DNA from: an uncultured Prevotellaceae bacterium
GTDB lineage: Bacteria; Bacteroidota; Bacteroidia; Bacteroidales; Bacteroidaceae
Length of the DNA stretch: 60,484 bases
Direction of reading: 5' to 3'
NCBI GenBank assembly: GCA_947169115.1
Contig: CAMVOK010000021.1
Location: 1-60,484 of the forward strand
Below are positions 26,140-34,300 of this stretch, one piece after another. Position 1 is the stretch's first letter, and the number at the start of each line of letters is the position of its first letter. The position numbers and the translations under genes are program-made. The notes beneath the pieces were generated by a model. That model made no database searches, was not told the DNA's origin, and saw nothing but the letters and a program-made list of their open reading frames with translations.

Positions 26140-27753
26140 ATGAGGAACATTAGTAGGGAAGAGATGCGGAGTTTGTTGTCTGCCCCAATCTTTCACGAGA
26201 TAGGGAAGACGGCCGATGAGATGGGGCTTGAGGTCTATCTCGTAGGTGGTTACGTGCGCGACCTCTTCCTCGAACGTCCCTCGAAGGACATCGACTGCGT
26301 GGTCAACCTCCCCCCATCCCCCTCCCAAGGAGGGGGAGAACGTCCTGCCAATCCGGGCATCGCCCTGGCACAGGCCTTGAAGAAGAAACTCGGGCGCAGA
26401 GCCCACCTAAGCGTCTTCAAGAACTTCGGAACAGCGCAGCTGAAATTTTTAATTTCAGAGTTCAGAGTTCAAAGTTCAGAGTTCAAAGTTCAAAGCTCAA
26501 AGGTTAACTCTGAACTCTCAACTTTGAACTCTGAACTTTCAACTTCCAGGGCCCTGGAAGTTGAATTCGTCGGTGCCCGTCGCGAGAGTTACAGCCGCGA
26601 TAGCCGCAAACCCATCGTGGAGGACGGCACGCTGGAGGACGACCTCGACCGCCGCGACTTCACCATCAACGCCCTGGCCGTCTGCCTCAATGAGGACAGG
26701 TTTGGCGAACTCATAGACCGTTTCGATGGACTTCTTGACATGGAGGACCGTCTCATCGCTACGCCCCTCGACCCCGACATCACCTTCAGCGACGACCCCT
26801 TGCGCATGATGCGTTGCGTAAGGTTTGCCACCCAACTCCGTTTCCAGATCGAGGACGAGACACAGGAGGCCCTGGTGCGCAATGCCGAACGCATCAAGAT
26901 TATCTCGCAGGAGCGCATCATCGACGAACTGAATAAGATTATGCTTTCGCCCCGGCCCAGCATCGGATTCGTAGAACTCTCTCGTGCCGGGCTGCTGCCT
27001 ATCATCTTCCCCGAGCTGGCAGCTCTGGAGGGCGTGGAGGTGCGTAACGGACGTGGGCATAAGGATAACTTCTACCACACCCTTGAGGTGCTGGATAATA
27101 TAGCCTCACCCCCAGCCCCTCTCCAAGGGGAGAGGCTTCTTTGGCTCCGCTGGGCAGCCCTCCTGCACGACATAGGCAAACCACGTTCGAAGCGTTGGGA
27201 ACCACAGGCCGGATGGACGTTTAAGAACCATAACTACATAGGCCAGAAGATGGTGGCACCCATCTTCCGTCGCCTGAAGTTGCCCTTAGACGAGCGCATG
27301 CACTACGTGGAGAAACTCGTCGGGCTCCACATGCGCCCCATCGCTATTGCCGACGACGAGGTGACAGACTCGGCCGTGCGCCGCTTGCTTTTCGAGGCAG
27401 GAGACGACATCGACGACCTGATGACCCTCTGCGAGGCAGACATCACCAGCAAGAATGCCGAGCGCAAACAGCGTTTCCTCCAGAACTTCCAACTGGTCAG
27501 GGAGAAACTCGCCGACTTGCAGGCACGGGACAATTACCGCACTTGGACAAACCCCGTAACCGGTGAGGAAATCATGGAGACCTTCGGCTTACAACCCTGT
27601 CGCAAAGTGGGAGTGATAAAGCAGGCCATCAAGGACGCCATCTGGGAGAGCCGCATCGAAAATACTCACGAAGCCGCCCATGCCTACATGCTTGAAGTGG
27701 CAAAGGAAATGGGACTAAAAATTAAAAGAGAAAAATTAAAAATTAAAAATTAA
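26140..27753 (+). CDS. cca: CCA-adding-type tRNA nucleotidyltransferase with HD domain, three in-frame repeat inserts
   Basis: It adds or repairs the 3' CCA end of tRNA. Polymerase head: YLVGGYVRDLFLERPSKDID (33-52), RRDFTINALAVCL (171-183) and DPLRMMRCVRFATQL (219-233). HD domain: GHKDNFYHTLEVLDN and LLHDIGKPRSKRW. Its 537 residues exceed the usual length by about 55-60. Extra blocks lie at residues 56-70 (LPPSPSQGGGER), 103-139 (EFRVQSSEFKVQSSK...) and 323-332 (SPPAPLQGER). Each block is a repeat also found between genes, and the tail (KIKREKLKIKN) is a further repeat. The frame and all motifs are intact, so it is probably functional. Confidence 0.94.
   Translation: MRNISREEMRSLLSAPIFHEIGKTADEMGLEVYLVGGYVRDLFLERPSKDIDCVVNLPPSPSQGGGERPANPGIALAQALKKKLGRRAHLSVFKNFGTAQLKFLISEFRVQSSEFKVQSSKVNSELSTLNSELSTSRALEVEFVGARRESYSRDSRKPIVEDGTLEDDLDRRDFTINALAVCLNEDRFGELIDRFDGLLDMEDRLIATPLDPDITFSDDPLRMMRCVRFATQLRFQIEDETQEALVRNAERIKIISQERIIDELNKIMLSPRPSIGFVELSRAGLLPIIFPELAALEGVEVRNGRGHKDNFYHTLEVLDNIASPPAPLQGERLLWLRWAALLHDIGKPRSKRWEPQAGWTFKNHNYIGQKMVAPIFRRLKLPLDERMHYVEKLVGLHMRPIAIADDEVTDSAVRRLLFEAGDDIDDLMTLCEADITSKNAERKQRFLQNFQLVREKLADLQARDNYRTWTNPVTGEEIMETFGLQPCRKVGVIKQAIKDAIWESRIENTHEAAHAYMLEVAKEMGLKIKREKLKIKN
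26307..26338. repeat. CCTCCCC repeat arm inside cca (insert 1)
   Basis: CCCCCTCCCAAGGAGGGGG forms an 8-bp stem with a 3-nt loop and matches arms at 20118 and 46654. It is read as PPSPSQGGGE. Confidence 0.85.
26440..26565. repeat. Self-complementary TTCAAAG/CTTTGAA repeat inside cca (insert 2)
   Basis: AAAGTTCAGAGTTCAAAGTT (26471-26490) and its exact reverse complement (26520-26539) form the arms. A CTGAAATT/AATTTCAG hairpin marks the left junction (26440-26458) and a perfect 28-bp palindrome the right (26538-26565). Read in frame, it gives about 37 extra residues. Confidence 0.85.
27104..27137. repeat. CCTCCCC-type repeat arm inside cca (insert 3)
   Basis: CCTCACCCCCAGCCCCTCTC then CAAGGGGAGAGG, hairpin-forming and close to 27827-27864. 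It is read as SPPAPLQGER. Confidence 0.8.
27720..27748 (+). repeat. 29-nt A-rich repeat, copy 2
   Basis: Identical to 26043-26071 but read in another frame, giving the cca tail KREKLKIKN. Confidence 0.85.
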
Positions 27754-27789
27754 AAATTCAAAGTTCAAAGTTCATAGTTCATAGTTCAA

Positions 27790-27985
27790 AGTGAAAAATG
27801 AGAGGAGAGAAGAGAGAGGAGAGAAACCTCACCCCCAACCCCTCTCCGAAGGGCGAGGGGAGTGTTTACTACTAATATTGACAAGTTAACTCTTAACTTT
27901 GCACTTTGCACTTTGCACTTTGAACTCTTTACATTCCTCTATCCTCTCACCTCTAAATCCCTAAACCTCTAAACCTCTAAACTTC
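27790..27985. repeat. Composite repeat, left member of inverted pair
   Basis: GAGAGGAGAG-type arm, a CCTCACCCCC hairpin (27827-27864), a core with GTTTACTACTAATATTGAC, CACTTTG repeats and a CCTCTAAA array, ending about 14 bp before the permease ATG. A near-identical inverted copy lies at about 30765-30980. Confidence 0.85.
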
Positions 27986-27999
27986 TCACACTCTAAACA

Positions 28000-29784
28000 A
28001 TGGAAACAATATTATTCTGGGGATTAAGTCTTGCTGCATGGATTACCATTGTAACAGTGCTAATGATGTTCATCGTGCTGTTGTTTACTAAACTGCGCGA
28101 AGACGTAGTATTTCTTGGAGTCATAGCCATACTGGCACTTACGGGCGTACTCACCTCCGATGAGGCCTTGAAGGGCTTTTCCTCGATGTCCGTAGTCGAG
28201 GTAGGCATACTCTTTGTCGTTATCGCCGGCATGGTGCATACAGGCGTTCTGCATTGGTTGGTGCGTTATCTGCTCGGGCATCCCAGCAGTTATTCGTCGG
28301 CAATAGTCCGGTTGATGTTGCCAGTTGCCGCACTCAGTTCGTTGCTTAGCAACACAACGGTGGTGGCTCTATTCGTAAATGTTGTGAAGATGTGGTCGAG
28401 GAAACTGAACATATCCCCCTCGAAGTTGCTCATCCCCTTGAGTTACGCTTCGGGTATGGGCGGTGTCTGTACGCTTATCGGCACGCCTCCCAACCTGATT
28501 ATATCCGGTCTCTATGCTGCGGATACGGGAGTCCAACTGAATTTCTTCACACCCTTCATCCCGGGTATCTTCTGTCTTGTAGTGGGCATCCTGTCCATCC
28601 TGGCACTTCAGCGATTGCTGCCAGAGCGGAAGAGTGCCGACGATTCCTTCCGACAGACGGCCGACTACACGATAGAACTTCTGGTACCGGCAGATTGCAA
28701 GTACATCGGCGAGACCATAGCAGATGCCAATCTGATGAATGTCGGGGGCGGCCATCTTATCGAGATTGTCCGCTTCGACCGTGAGATTATCACCCCCGTT
28801 CCCCAGGATGAGTTTATAATGGGCGGTGACCGTTTGGTGTTTGCCGGTCAGGTCGATGAGATACTATCCTTGCGAAAGACCCACGGACTGGTAAATGCTT
28901 CTCATCCTGTCTTTAGCGTGGAGGAAGTGGAAAAGAAGCGCAGTTTGCGTACGGCCTATGTCATGGCCGATTGCGAACTGGTGGGGCAACGGATTTCCGA
29001 CACCAACCTTGAGCGTGATTGTCAGATGACTTTGGTGGCTGTTGCCCGTCAGGGAGAACGTGTCATGGAAAGTCCACGCGACATCATCCTGCAAGCCGGA
29101 GACTCCCTTCTGTTCGACTGCGCCCTGAAAGCGAAACAGGCACAGGAGGTACGTGGTTTGCAATATTTCGAGCCATCTACCGTCCTTCCTGTTTTTGGAA
29201 CGAAGACCGTCGTCTCCTGCCTGATCATGATAGGCATGATACTTCTGTCGAGCCTGAACATTATGCCTTTGCTCCAGAGTTCCATGCTGGCAGCCATTGC
29301 GATGCTCGTATTCCGCTGTTGCACACCCTCTCAGGCCATGGATTCGATAGATTGGAATATCCTCATGATATTTGCCGGTTCGGTAGTGATAGGAACCGCC
29401 ATACAGAAGACGGGAATCGCCGGGACTTTGGCAACCTCCCTCATGGGCATCTGCAACAACCAGCCGTTGATGGTGATGATAGCCATGTGCGTGGCAGGCA
29501 CCTTCCTGACGGAGTTCATATCCAACACGGCAGCCGGTGCCATCTTCTACCCGATAGTCTATCAGGCAGCCCAAGCCATGGGCGTCAACCCCATGCCCTT
29601 CATCGTCTCCCTGATGGTGGCCGTCTCCAGCAGTTTCGCAACCCCAATCGGTTCTCCCACCCACATGCTTGTCTATGGACCCGGCGGCTATCGCTTCACC
29701 GATTTCCTGCGAATAGGCTTCTGGATGAACCTCATCATCCTCGCTGCAAACCTCTTTATTGTCAATCTTATATATCCAATGTAA
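28000..29784 (+). CDS. SLC13/DASS-type permease with two RCK_C domains
   Basis: An inner-membrane anion or dicarboxylate transporter is likely. It has 594 residues. The N-terminal helices include ALTGVLTSDEALKGFSSMSV, LSSLLSNTTVVALFV and the substrate-loop-like GTPPNLIISG. Two TrkA-C (RCK_C) domains follow (near 224-300, with DCKYIGETIADANL, and near 313-383, with DCELVGQRISDTNL). The C-terminal helices have a second pseudo-repeat (EFISNTAAGAIFYPI; SFATPIGSPTHMLVYGPG). RCK_C domains suggest control by a small ligand. The substrate cannot be told from sequence. It lies inside an inverted repeat pair together with the STAS and YbjQ genes. Confidence 0.9.
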   Translation: METILFWGLSLAAWITIVTVLMMFIVLLFTKLREDVVFLGVIAILALTGVLTSDEALKGFSSMSVVEVGILFVVIAGMVHTGVLHWLVRYLLGHPSSYSSAIVRLMLPVAALSSLLSNTTVVALFVNVVKMWSRKLNISPSKLLIPLSYASGMGGVCTLIGTPPNLIISGLYAADTGVQLNFFTPFIPGIFCLVVGILSILALQRLLPERKSADDSFRQTADYTIELLVPADCKYIGETIADANLMNVGGGHLIEIVRFDREIITPVPQDEFIMGGDRLVFAGQVDEILSLRKTHGLVNASHPVFSVEEVEKKRSLRTAYVMADCELVGQRISDTNLERDCQMTLVAVARQGERVMESPRDIILQAGDSLLFDCALKAKQAQEVRGLQYFEPSTVLPVFGTKTVVSCLIMIGMILLSSLNIMPLLQSSMLAAIAMLVFRCCTPSQAMDSIDWNILMIFAGSVVIGTAIQKTGIAGTLATSLMGICNNQPLMVMIAMCVAGTFLTEFISNTAAGAIFYPIVYQAAQAMGVNPMPFIVSLMVAVSSSFATPIGSPTHMLVYGPGGYRFTDFLRIGFWMNLIILAANLFIVNLIYPM

Positions 29785-29807
29785 AGAGCCCCGGAGGGGA
29801 TCAGTTA

Positions 29808-29960
29808 AGAGTTCAAAGTGAAAAATGAGAGGAGAGAGGAGAGAAGAGAGAGGTCACTTTTGCCACTTGTCATCCAGTCTAATACATATCTCTATCCTCT
29901 ATCCTCTATCCTCTCACCTCTAAATTCCTAAACCTCTAAATCCCTAAACCTCTAACCCTC
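29808..29960. repeat. Composite repeat with AG/CT arms and a different core
   Basis: The left arm (GTTCAAAGTGAAAAATGAGA onward) and the right arm (CCTCTATCCTCT, CCTCTAAA array) match the 27790-27985 element, but the core holds TCATCCAGTCTAATAC (29870-29885), shared with 59042-59057 and, partly, with dxr. Confidence 0.8.
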
Positions 29961-29963
29961 TAA

Positions 29964-30269
29964 ATGATGAAAACAACAATAAAAGAACAAGAGAAATCCA
30001 TCGTTGTCCTATTCGATGGCCGATTAGACACTGCCGCATCGTCTCAGGTAGAACAAGAGTTGAAACCCCTCACGGAAACCACAGAAGGAGATGTCGTTCT
30101 GGATTGTACGGCACTCGAGTACATTTCATCCAGTGGCTTACGCATATTCCTTTCCATCCTGAAGGCCGTAAAGGCCCGTGGAGGTCACGTCTATATCACA
30201 GGCATGAACGACATGCTTCGTAGCGTGTTCACCATGACAGGTTTCGTCAAACTCTTCGAATACCGCTGA
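29964..30269 (+). CDS. STAS-domain protein (anti-sigma factor antagonist-like)
   Basis: It is a single STAS domain of 101 residues, related to SpoIIAA/RsbV. The beta-alpha pattern is clear: IVVLFDGRLDTAASSQVEQEL, then DVVLDCTALEYISSSGLRIFL with the phosphorylatable Ser in the YISSSGLR loop, and a final FTMTGFVKLFEY. Such proteins normally bind an anti-sigma kinase or a transporter. No kinase or sigma factor is adjacent, but the permease upstream (179 bp) is a possible partner by position only. The second ATG at 29967 is an alternative start. Confidence 0.9.
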   Translation: MMKTTIKEQEKSIVVLFDGRLDTAASSQVEQELKPLTETTEGDVVLDCTALEYISSSGLRIFLSILKAVKARGGHVYITGMNDMLRSVFTMTGFVKLFEYR

Positions 30270-30360
30270 TTTATCTGCAAGTCCAGTCTTTCTTCTTCAA
30301 ATTTTTGCTCGTAGTCAAGATTGGTCCTGTGGTTGCATATGATACTGTTTTACAAAAAAC

Positions 30361-30399
30361 AAACGCCCCAAGGAACCTTTGGATGTCCTTGGGGCGTTT
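30361..30399. terminator. Hairpin terminator between STAS and YbjQ genes
   Basis: AAACGCCCCAAGGA (30361-30374) pairs perfectly with 30386-30399 across an 11-nt loop, between convergent genes. A-run on the left and T-run on the right allow use in both directions. Confidence 0.85.
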
Positions 30400-30417
30400 C
30401 TGCGTTAGAGACTTGTC

Positions 30418-30735
30418 TTAGATGACAACGGCAGTTCCTCGTGCTGCGGCCATTAGGAGGGAAGCTCCCTTGCCCATGGTCTCATAGTCGATGGCGAAAC
30501 CAACAATGGCATTGGCGCCCATGGCTGCGGCCTTGGCTTCCAATTCTCTCATTGATGTTTCTTTGGCTTCGCGAATGACTTTTTCGTAGCTTCCGCTGCG
30601 TCCGCCAAAGAAGTCGCTAAACGATGCTGCAATGTCGCGAAGTACGTTGGCAGCGATGATGGTCTCTACGGTTACGGCACCTTTGTATTCTTTAATAGGG
30701 TGCCCTTCCAGAATGGGGGTTGTTGTGATTAACAT
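30418..30735 (-). CDS. YbjQ/UPF0145 family protein
   Basis: It has 105 residues, the family size. The pattern is typical: TTTPILEGHPIKEYKGAVT, GGRSGSYEKVIREAKETSM and MGANAIVGFAIDYETMG. Members form small oligomeric rings and are sometimes called heavy-metal-binding-like; the function is not settled. It is cytoplasmic. It converges on the STAS gene across a strong hairpin. Its upstream side carries the inverted composite repeat (30765-30980), so the promoter must lie in or beyond that repeat. Confidence 0.93.
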   Translation of the reverse strand: MLITTTPILEGHPIKEYKGAVTVETIIAANVLRDIAASFSDFFGGRSGSYEKVIREAKETSMRELEAKAAAMGANAIVGFAIDYETMGKGASLLMAAARGTAVVI

Positions 30736-30764
30736 TGTTTTGAAAATTTAGTGGGTTAATAATT

Positions 30765-30980
30765 GGGGGATTTAGAGGTTTAGAGGTTTAGAGGTTTAGG
30801 GATTTAGAGGAGAGAGGAGAGAAGATAGAGGAGAGAGGAATGTAAAGAGTTCAAAGTGCAAAGTGCAAAGTTAAGAGTTAACTTGTCAATATTAAGTAGT
30901 AAACACTCCCCTCGCCCTTCGGAGAGGGGTTGGGGGTGAGGTTTCTCTCTTCTCTCCTCTCTCCTCTCACATCACTTTTA
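30765..30980. repeat. Composite repeat, right (inverted) member of the pair
   Basis: The reverse complement of 30837-30947 matches about 27821-27940 nearly base for base, differing by a 1-nt indel and one 7-bp CACTTTG copy. The outer arms (TTTAGAGG array, GAGAGGAGAG) also match. The two copies are about 2.8 kb apart, head to head. Confidence 0.88.
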
Positions 30981-31031
30981 ACTTTGAACTTTTAACTCTT
31001 AACTAGGGTTCCCCTCCCCAGGGTGGGCTTT

Positions 31032-31262
31032 CTACTTCAGTTTGTTCCATCCCCAGAGCAGGATGCAGGCTCCGACTACTGCGATAACGATTTCGCCTGC
31101 CCAACTATAGGCTTTCAGACCAAATTGGGAGAATAACCATCCTCCGAAGCAGCCGCCTACGATACCAAGAAAGAGATTGACGATGCAACCCTTACCCTGG
31201 CCGTCTGTAAGTTTGGCAGCAATGAATCCTGCCAAAATACCTGTGATAATACCTAAAATCAT
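31032..31262 (-). CDS. GlsB/YeaQ/YmgE-type small membrane protein
   Basis: It has 76 residues and three hydrophobic helices with the family glycine pattern: ILGIITGILAGFIAAKLTDG, GCIVNLFLGIVGGCFGGWLF and GEIVIAVVGACILLWGW. The family is linked to general stress in several bacteria; the molecular role is unknown. The stop lies next to a short CCCCTCCCCAGGGTGGG tract. A-rich repeat copies separate it from sprA upstream of which no shared transcript is evident. Confidence 0.9.
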   Translation of the reverse strand: MILGIITGILAGFIAAKLTDGQGKGCIVNLFLGIVGGCFGGWLFSQFGLKAYSWAGEIVIAVVGACILLWGWNKLK

Positions 31263-31286
31263 AACTTTTATCTTTTAACTTTTCTC

Positions 31287-31315
31287 TTTTAATTTTTAAT
31301 TTTTCTCTTTTAATT
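31287..31315 (-). repeat. 29-nt A-rich repeat, copy 3
   Basis: Exact reverse complement of 26043-26071 and 27720-27748, in the spacer between sprA and the GlsB-type gene. Confidence 0.85.
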
Positions 31316-31334
31316 TCTCACTTCTCACTTTTAT

Positions 31335-34300
31335 TTATCTCGTCAGCGATACTTTCATGCTAAGTCCGAAGTCCTGTGTGATGGTGGGGTAACTGCTGGT
31401 GGAGAGAAGCGGTGAATTCTTCTGTCGGTCGTAGTAGAGACTTAGGCTGACCATACGGCTGATGGCATAGGAAGCCTGGAACGAGGCCTTGATGGCGCGG
31501 TTTCCGCTTGTTGCTTCGGTCTGTCCTGTCTGTATGTCCCGACGCAGGGCATCTTGGTTGCGGAACGAGAAATCGAAGGCCAACTGTACGCTGTGGGCAA
31601 AATTAGATTTCGAACTCTTGCTGCTGTTCTTTGTGTTTTTGTTTTTGTCGTCGGTCTCGTCCTGTTTGTTCTTATTGTTGCGCCCTTTCGAGCCCTTCCC
31701 TTGTCGGGCACTGGCCTTCTTTCCTGCAAATAAGGAAAGGAAGTTGAAGTCGTCGATTTTATATCCCCAGCCCAATACGATATCCTTGGAGGATGCCTCG
31801 TTGATTTGTGCCGATGTCATGGAAAGGGTTATGGCTCGTGTGGTGCGATACTCGAACTTTAAGGTCATGTTGTTGTTGAGCGTGAGATTGATACCAGCCA
31901 AGGGGGTGAAACTCTCGTTGATGCTGACGGTGGAGATGTCGTACATCGATGAGGGTTGATAACTCTGTGTCGTGGTGTTCTCTATAAAGCCCAGTTCGCT
32001 GCCTGTGAAAGCCTGAATCCATGAACTATAGGTGTTGTAGGAACCGATGGCGAAGACGCTCTTGTAGCCGTGGGTGATATTGACGGACTTGAAGTGGTCG
32101 CGGAAGAAGGGGAGGGTGGACAGTCCGCGGTAGGTGAGAGTCCAGTTGGGCAGCATCTTCCGAATCGAAGGGAAGATGTCGAGGCTGGAGCGGTTGGGAC
32201 TGCCGCCGCTATAGGCTGCAAGGAATGCAGGAATCATGACATCGGAAGAGTAGGGACTTACGGTGCTGTTCGACGGGTTGAAGTTTCCTTCGTAGCCTGT
32301 GCCTTGTGGGTAGGTGGTGCCTTGGTAGCGTGATTCTACACGCTGTTGTATGATGGGCAGGTATTGGCAGAAACGTTCGAATGTCTTGTTGCGATAACCG
32401 TTATTGGCACTGCCACGTTTTGTAAAGGCAGAGCGAAGGGTGATGGTGGTCATATTGAACGAACCCGTCTCGGTGGTGGGGTTACCTACGTACATGTATT
32501 GTATAGATTGGCTCTTGTTCCGGGTACGCGACATGTTCAGGTCAATCTTCAAGTCGGTGAAGGGCTCTAACGAGGCTTTAATCTGCAGGTCCTCCGTGCT
32601 GCTCGTGGTGGCAGGGGTGGCAATGCTGTCGGCGCAGAGCAGCCAGCCGTTGGATTTGGCTTCGTCGATGTAACTGTCGCCTACCAGTCCGAAGGCATAT
32701 TTGAGGCCCGGCTGGAACATGTCATTCCCCCTGTTCTGACCAAGCATGTCGCCTACGTTTGGCAGGAAGCCTGGCAGGGAGAGATTGTAGGTGTTGCGGT
32801 ATGAGACGCTGACGTTGCGGAGCATCATGGCAAAACGTGCGGCAGCCTGAGCCATGGTGTACCACTTTTCGTCCTCCAGTTTCGGCTTGGCGATAACGTT
32901 GATACGTAGTTTTACGGAATCGAGATTCTTGATGACAATCTTGTTGTCGTCGAGTTTCTTGTATCGTAACTTGTATTCATGTCCGGCAGAATCGCGGGCC
33001 GTGACAATGAGGCGTTTGGACTTCTGGTTGTGTGTGACCGTGGTCGTGGTATCGGTGTGCAGGGAAACTTCCTGTGCAAAGCCTTTCTGCTTCTGGTTCT
33101 TCTTCTGAGCACTAAGCCCTTTGGCGTTGTCTTGTTTGCCAGGCGTTTTCTTCTGCTGAGCCAATACGGAATCGACGGGAACACCTTTCTTCTTGGCCTC
33201 TTCTTCTGCTTTCTGCCGGTTTTGCTTCTCGGTCTCCTCGGCTTTCTTTTTGGCTTCCTGCTCTTTCTTCTTGGCATCGGCCTTCTTCTTCGACGCACTC
33301 TTTGCCTTGGAGGCCGTGAAACGCTTGTTGGCCTCTTTTAGGAAATTGCTATGGTTGTAGAGGGTTTCCATGGCGAACTTCCCATTAACGTTCAAAGTAC
33401 GTTGCGTGTTGATGTTGTTTCCCAGGGAGCTGCCATCTTCTTGTTCGATGCCACGCTTCCATGAATAGTTGGAATTGTAGGAAGCATCGACCGTAATCCA
33501 GTCGAACATAGGTATCTTGTTGATGGGAAGGTTATAGGAGAGTTGGGCAGTCTGACTATAGTCGAGCGGACGGCCAAAGTGGCGCAGACTGTATTTTACG
33601 GAATCTTTCCACGCCTCGTACTGGTCGGCATACAGGTGTTTGTTGACGGGAGTATAGGGTTCTTCAATCTCGGCATGTGTTCCGCTCTGGAACGAGAAGT
33701 GCAGTGCCTTGAATATATCCCATTTCAGAGAAAACTCACGATTCCACAGGTAGGTCTGTGAGAAGATGACGGGAATGCTCTGGTTGTTCTCCATGTTCTC
33801 TACGTCGCGTTCCTGCAGTTCGTGGTAGGTGCGTTGTAGTTCGGTGCTGAATGTCAGGTTCTGTGGGGCATAGGAGAGGTTTTGGTCCTTGATGAGGGTG
33901 AGCCATTTGCTCTTCGACTTGACGAGGTTCTTGAATGGTTCCCATGCCTTCCAGTTCGGACTCCACGAGTAGTTGAGACCGGCACGCCACGAGCGGTCGT
34001 ATTCGTACACGGTTGTGACTCCCTCGCGTGTGGTGCTTTGCCGTGAATAGTTCCAGGTGAAGTTGGCGGGGTCGTATGGCATAGGATGCTTGCGGCTTGC
34101 AATGTTTACTTTTACGCCCGACAGCGACAGGTTGCGTTGTGTCTCTTTGGTTGTCGTGAGGGCTTTCAGAGAGTCTTTCTCGGCTTTACTCTGTAGGGCG
34201 TCCAAAGCATCCTTGAGGAGCATGTCGGTGTCCAGGGGGTTGTATTTAGGCTTCACGGTCTCCTTGTTGAAGGAGTAGTACAGCGGGGCATTTATCTTCG

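Noticed and set aside
26140..27753. cca as a pseudogene because of the odd insertions
   Set aside because: The frame is intact through all three inserts and every catalytic motif is present.
27754..27999. Possible CRISPR array from the regular short repeats
   Set aside because: Units are only 7-8 bp, contiguous and degenerate, with no unique spacers and no cas genes.
27790..30980. Classical insertion sequence or composite transposon
   Set aside because: No transposase or remnant is seen; the enclosed genes are ordinary. Only the inverted repeats are claimed.
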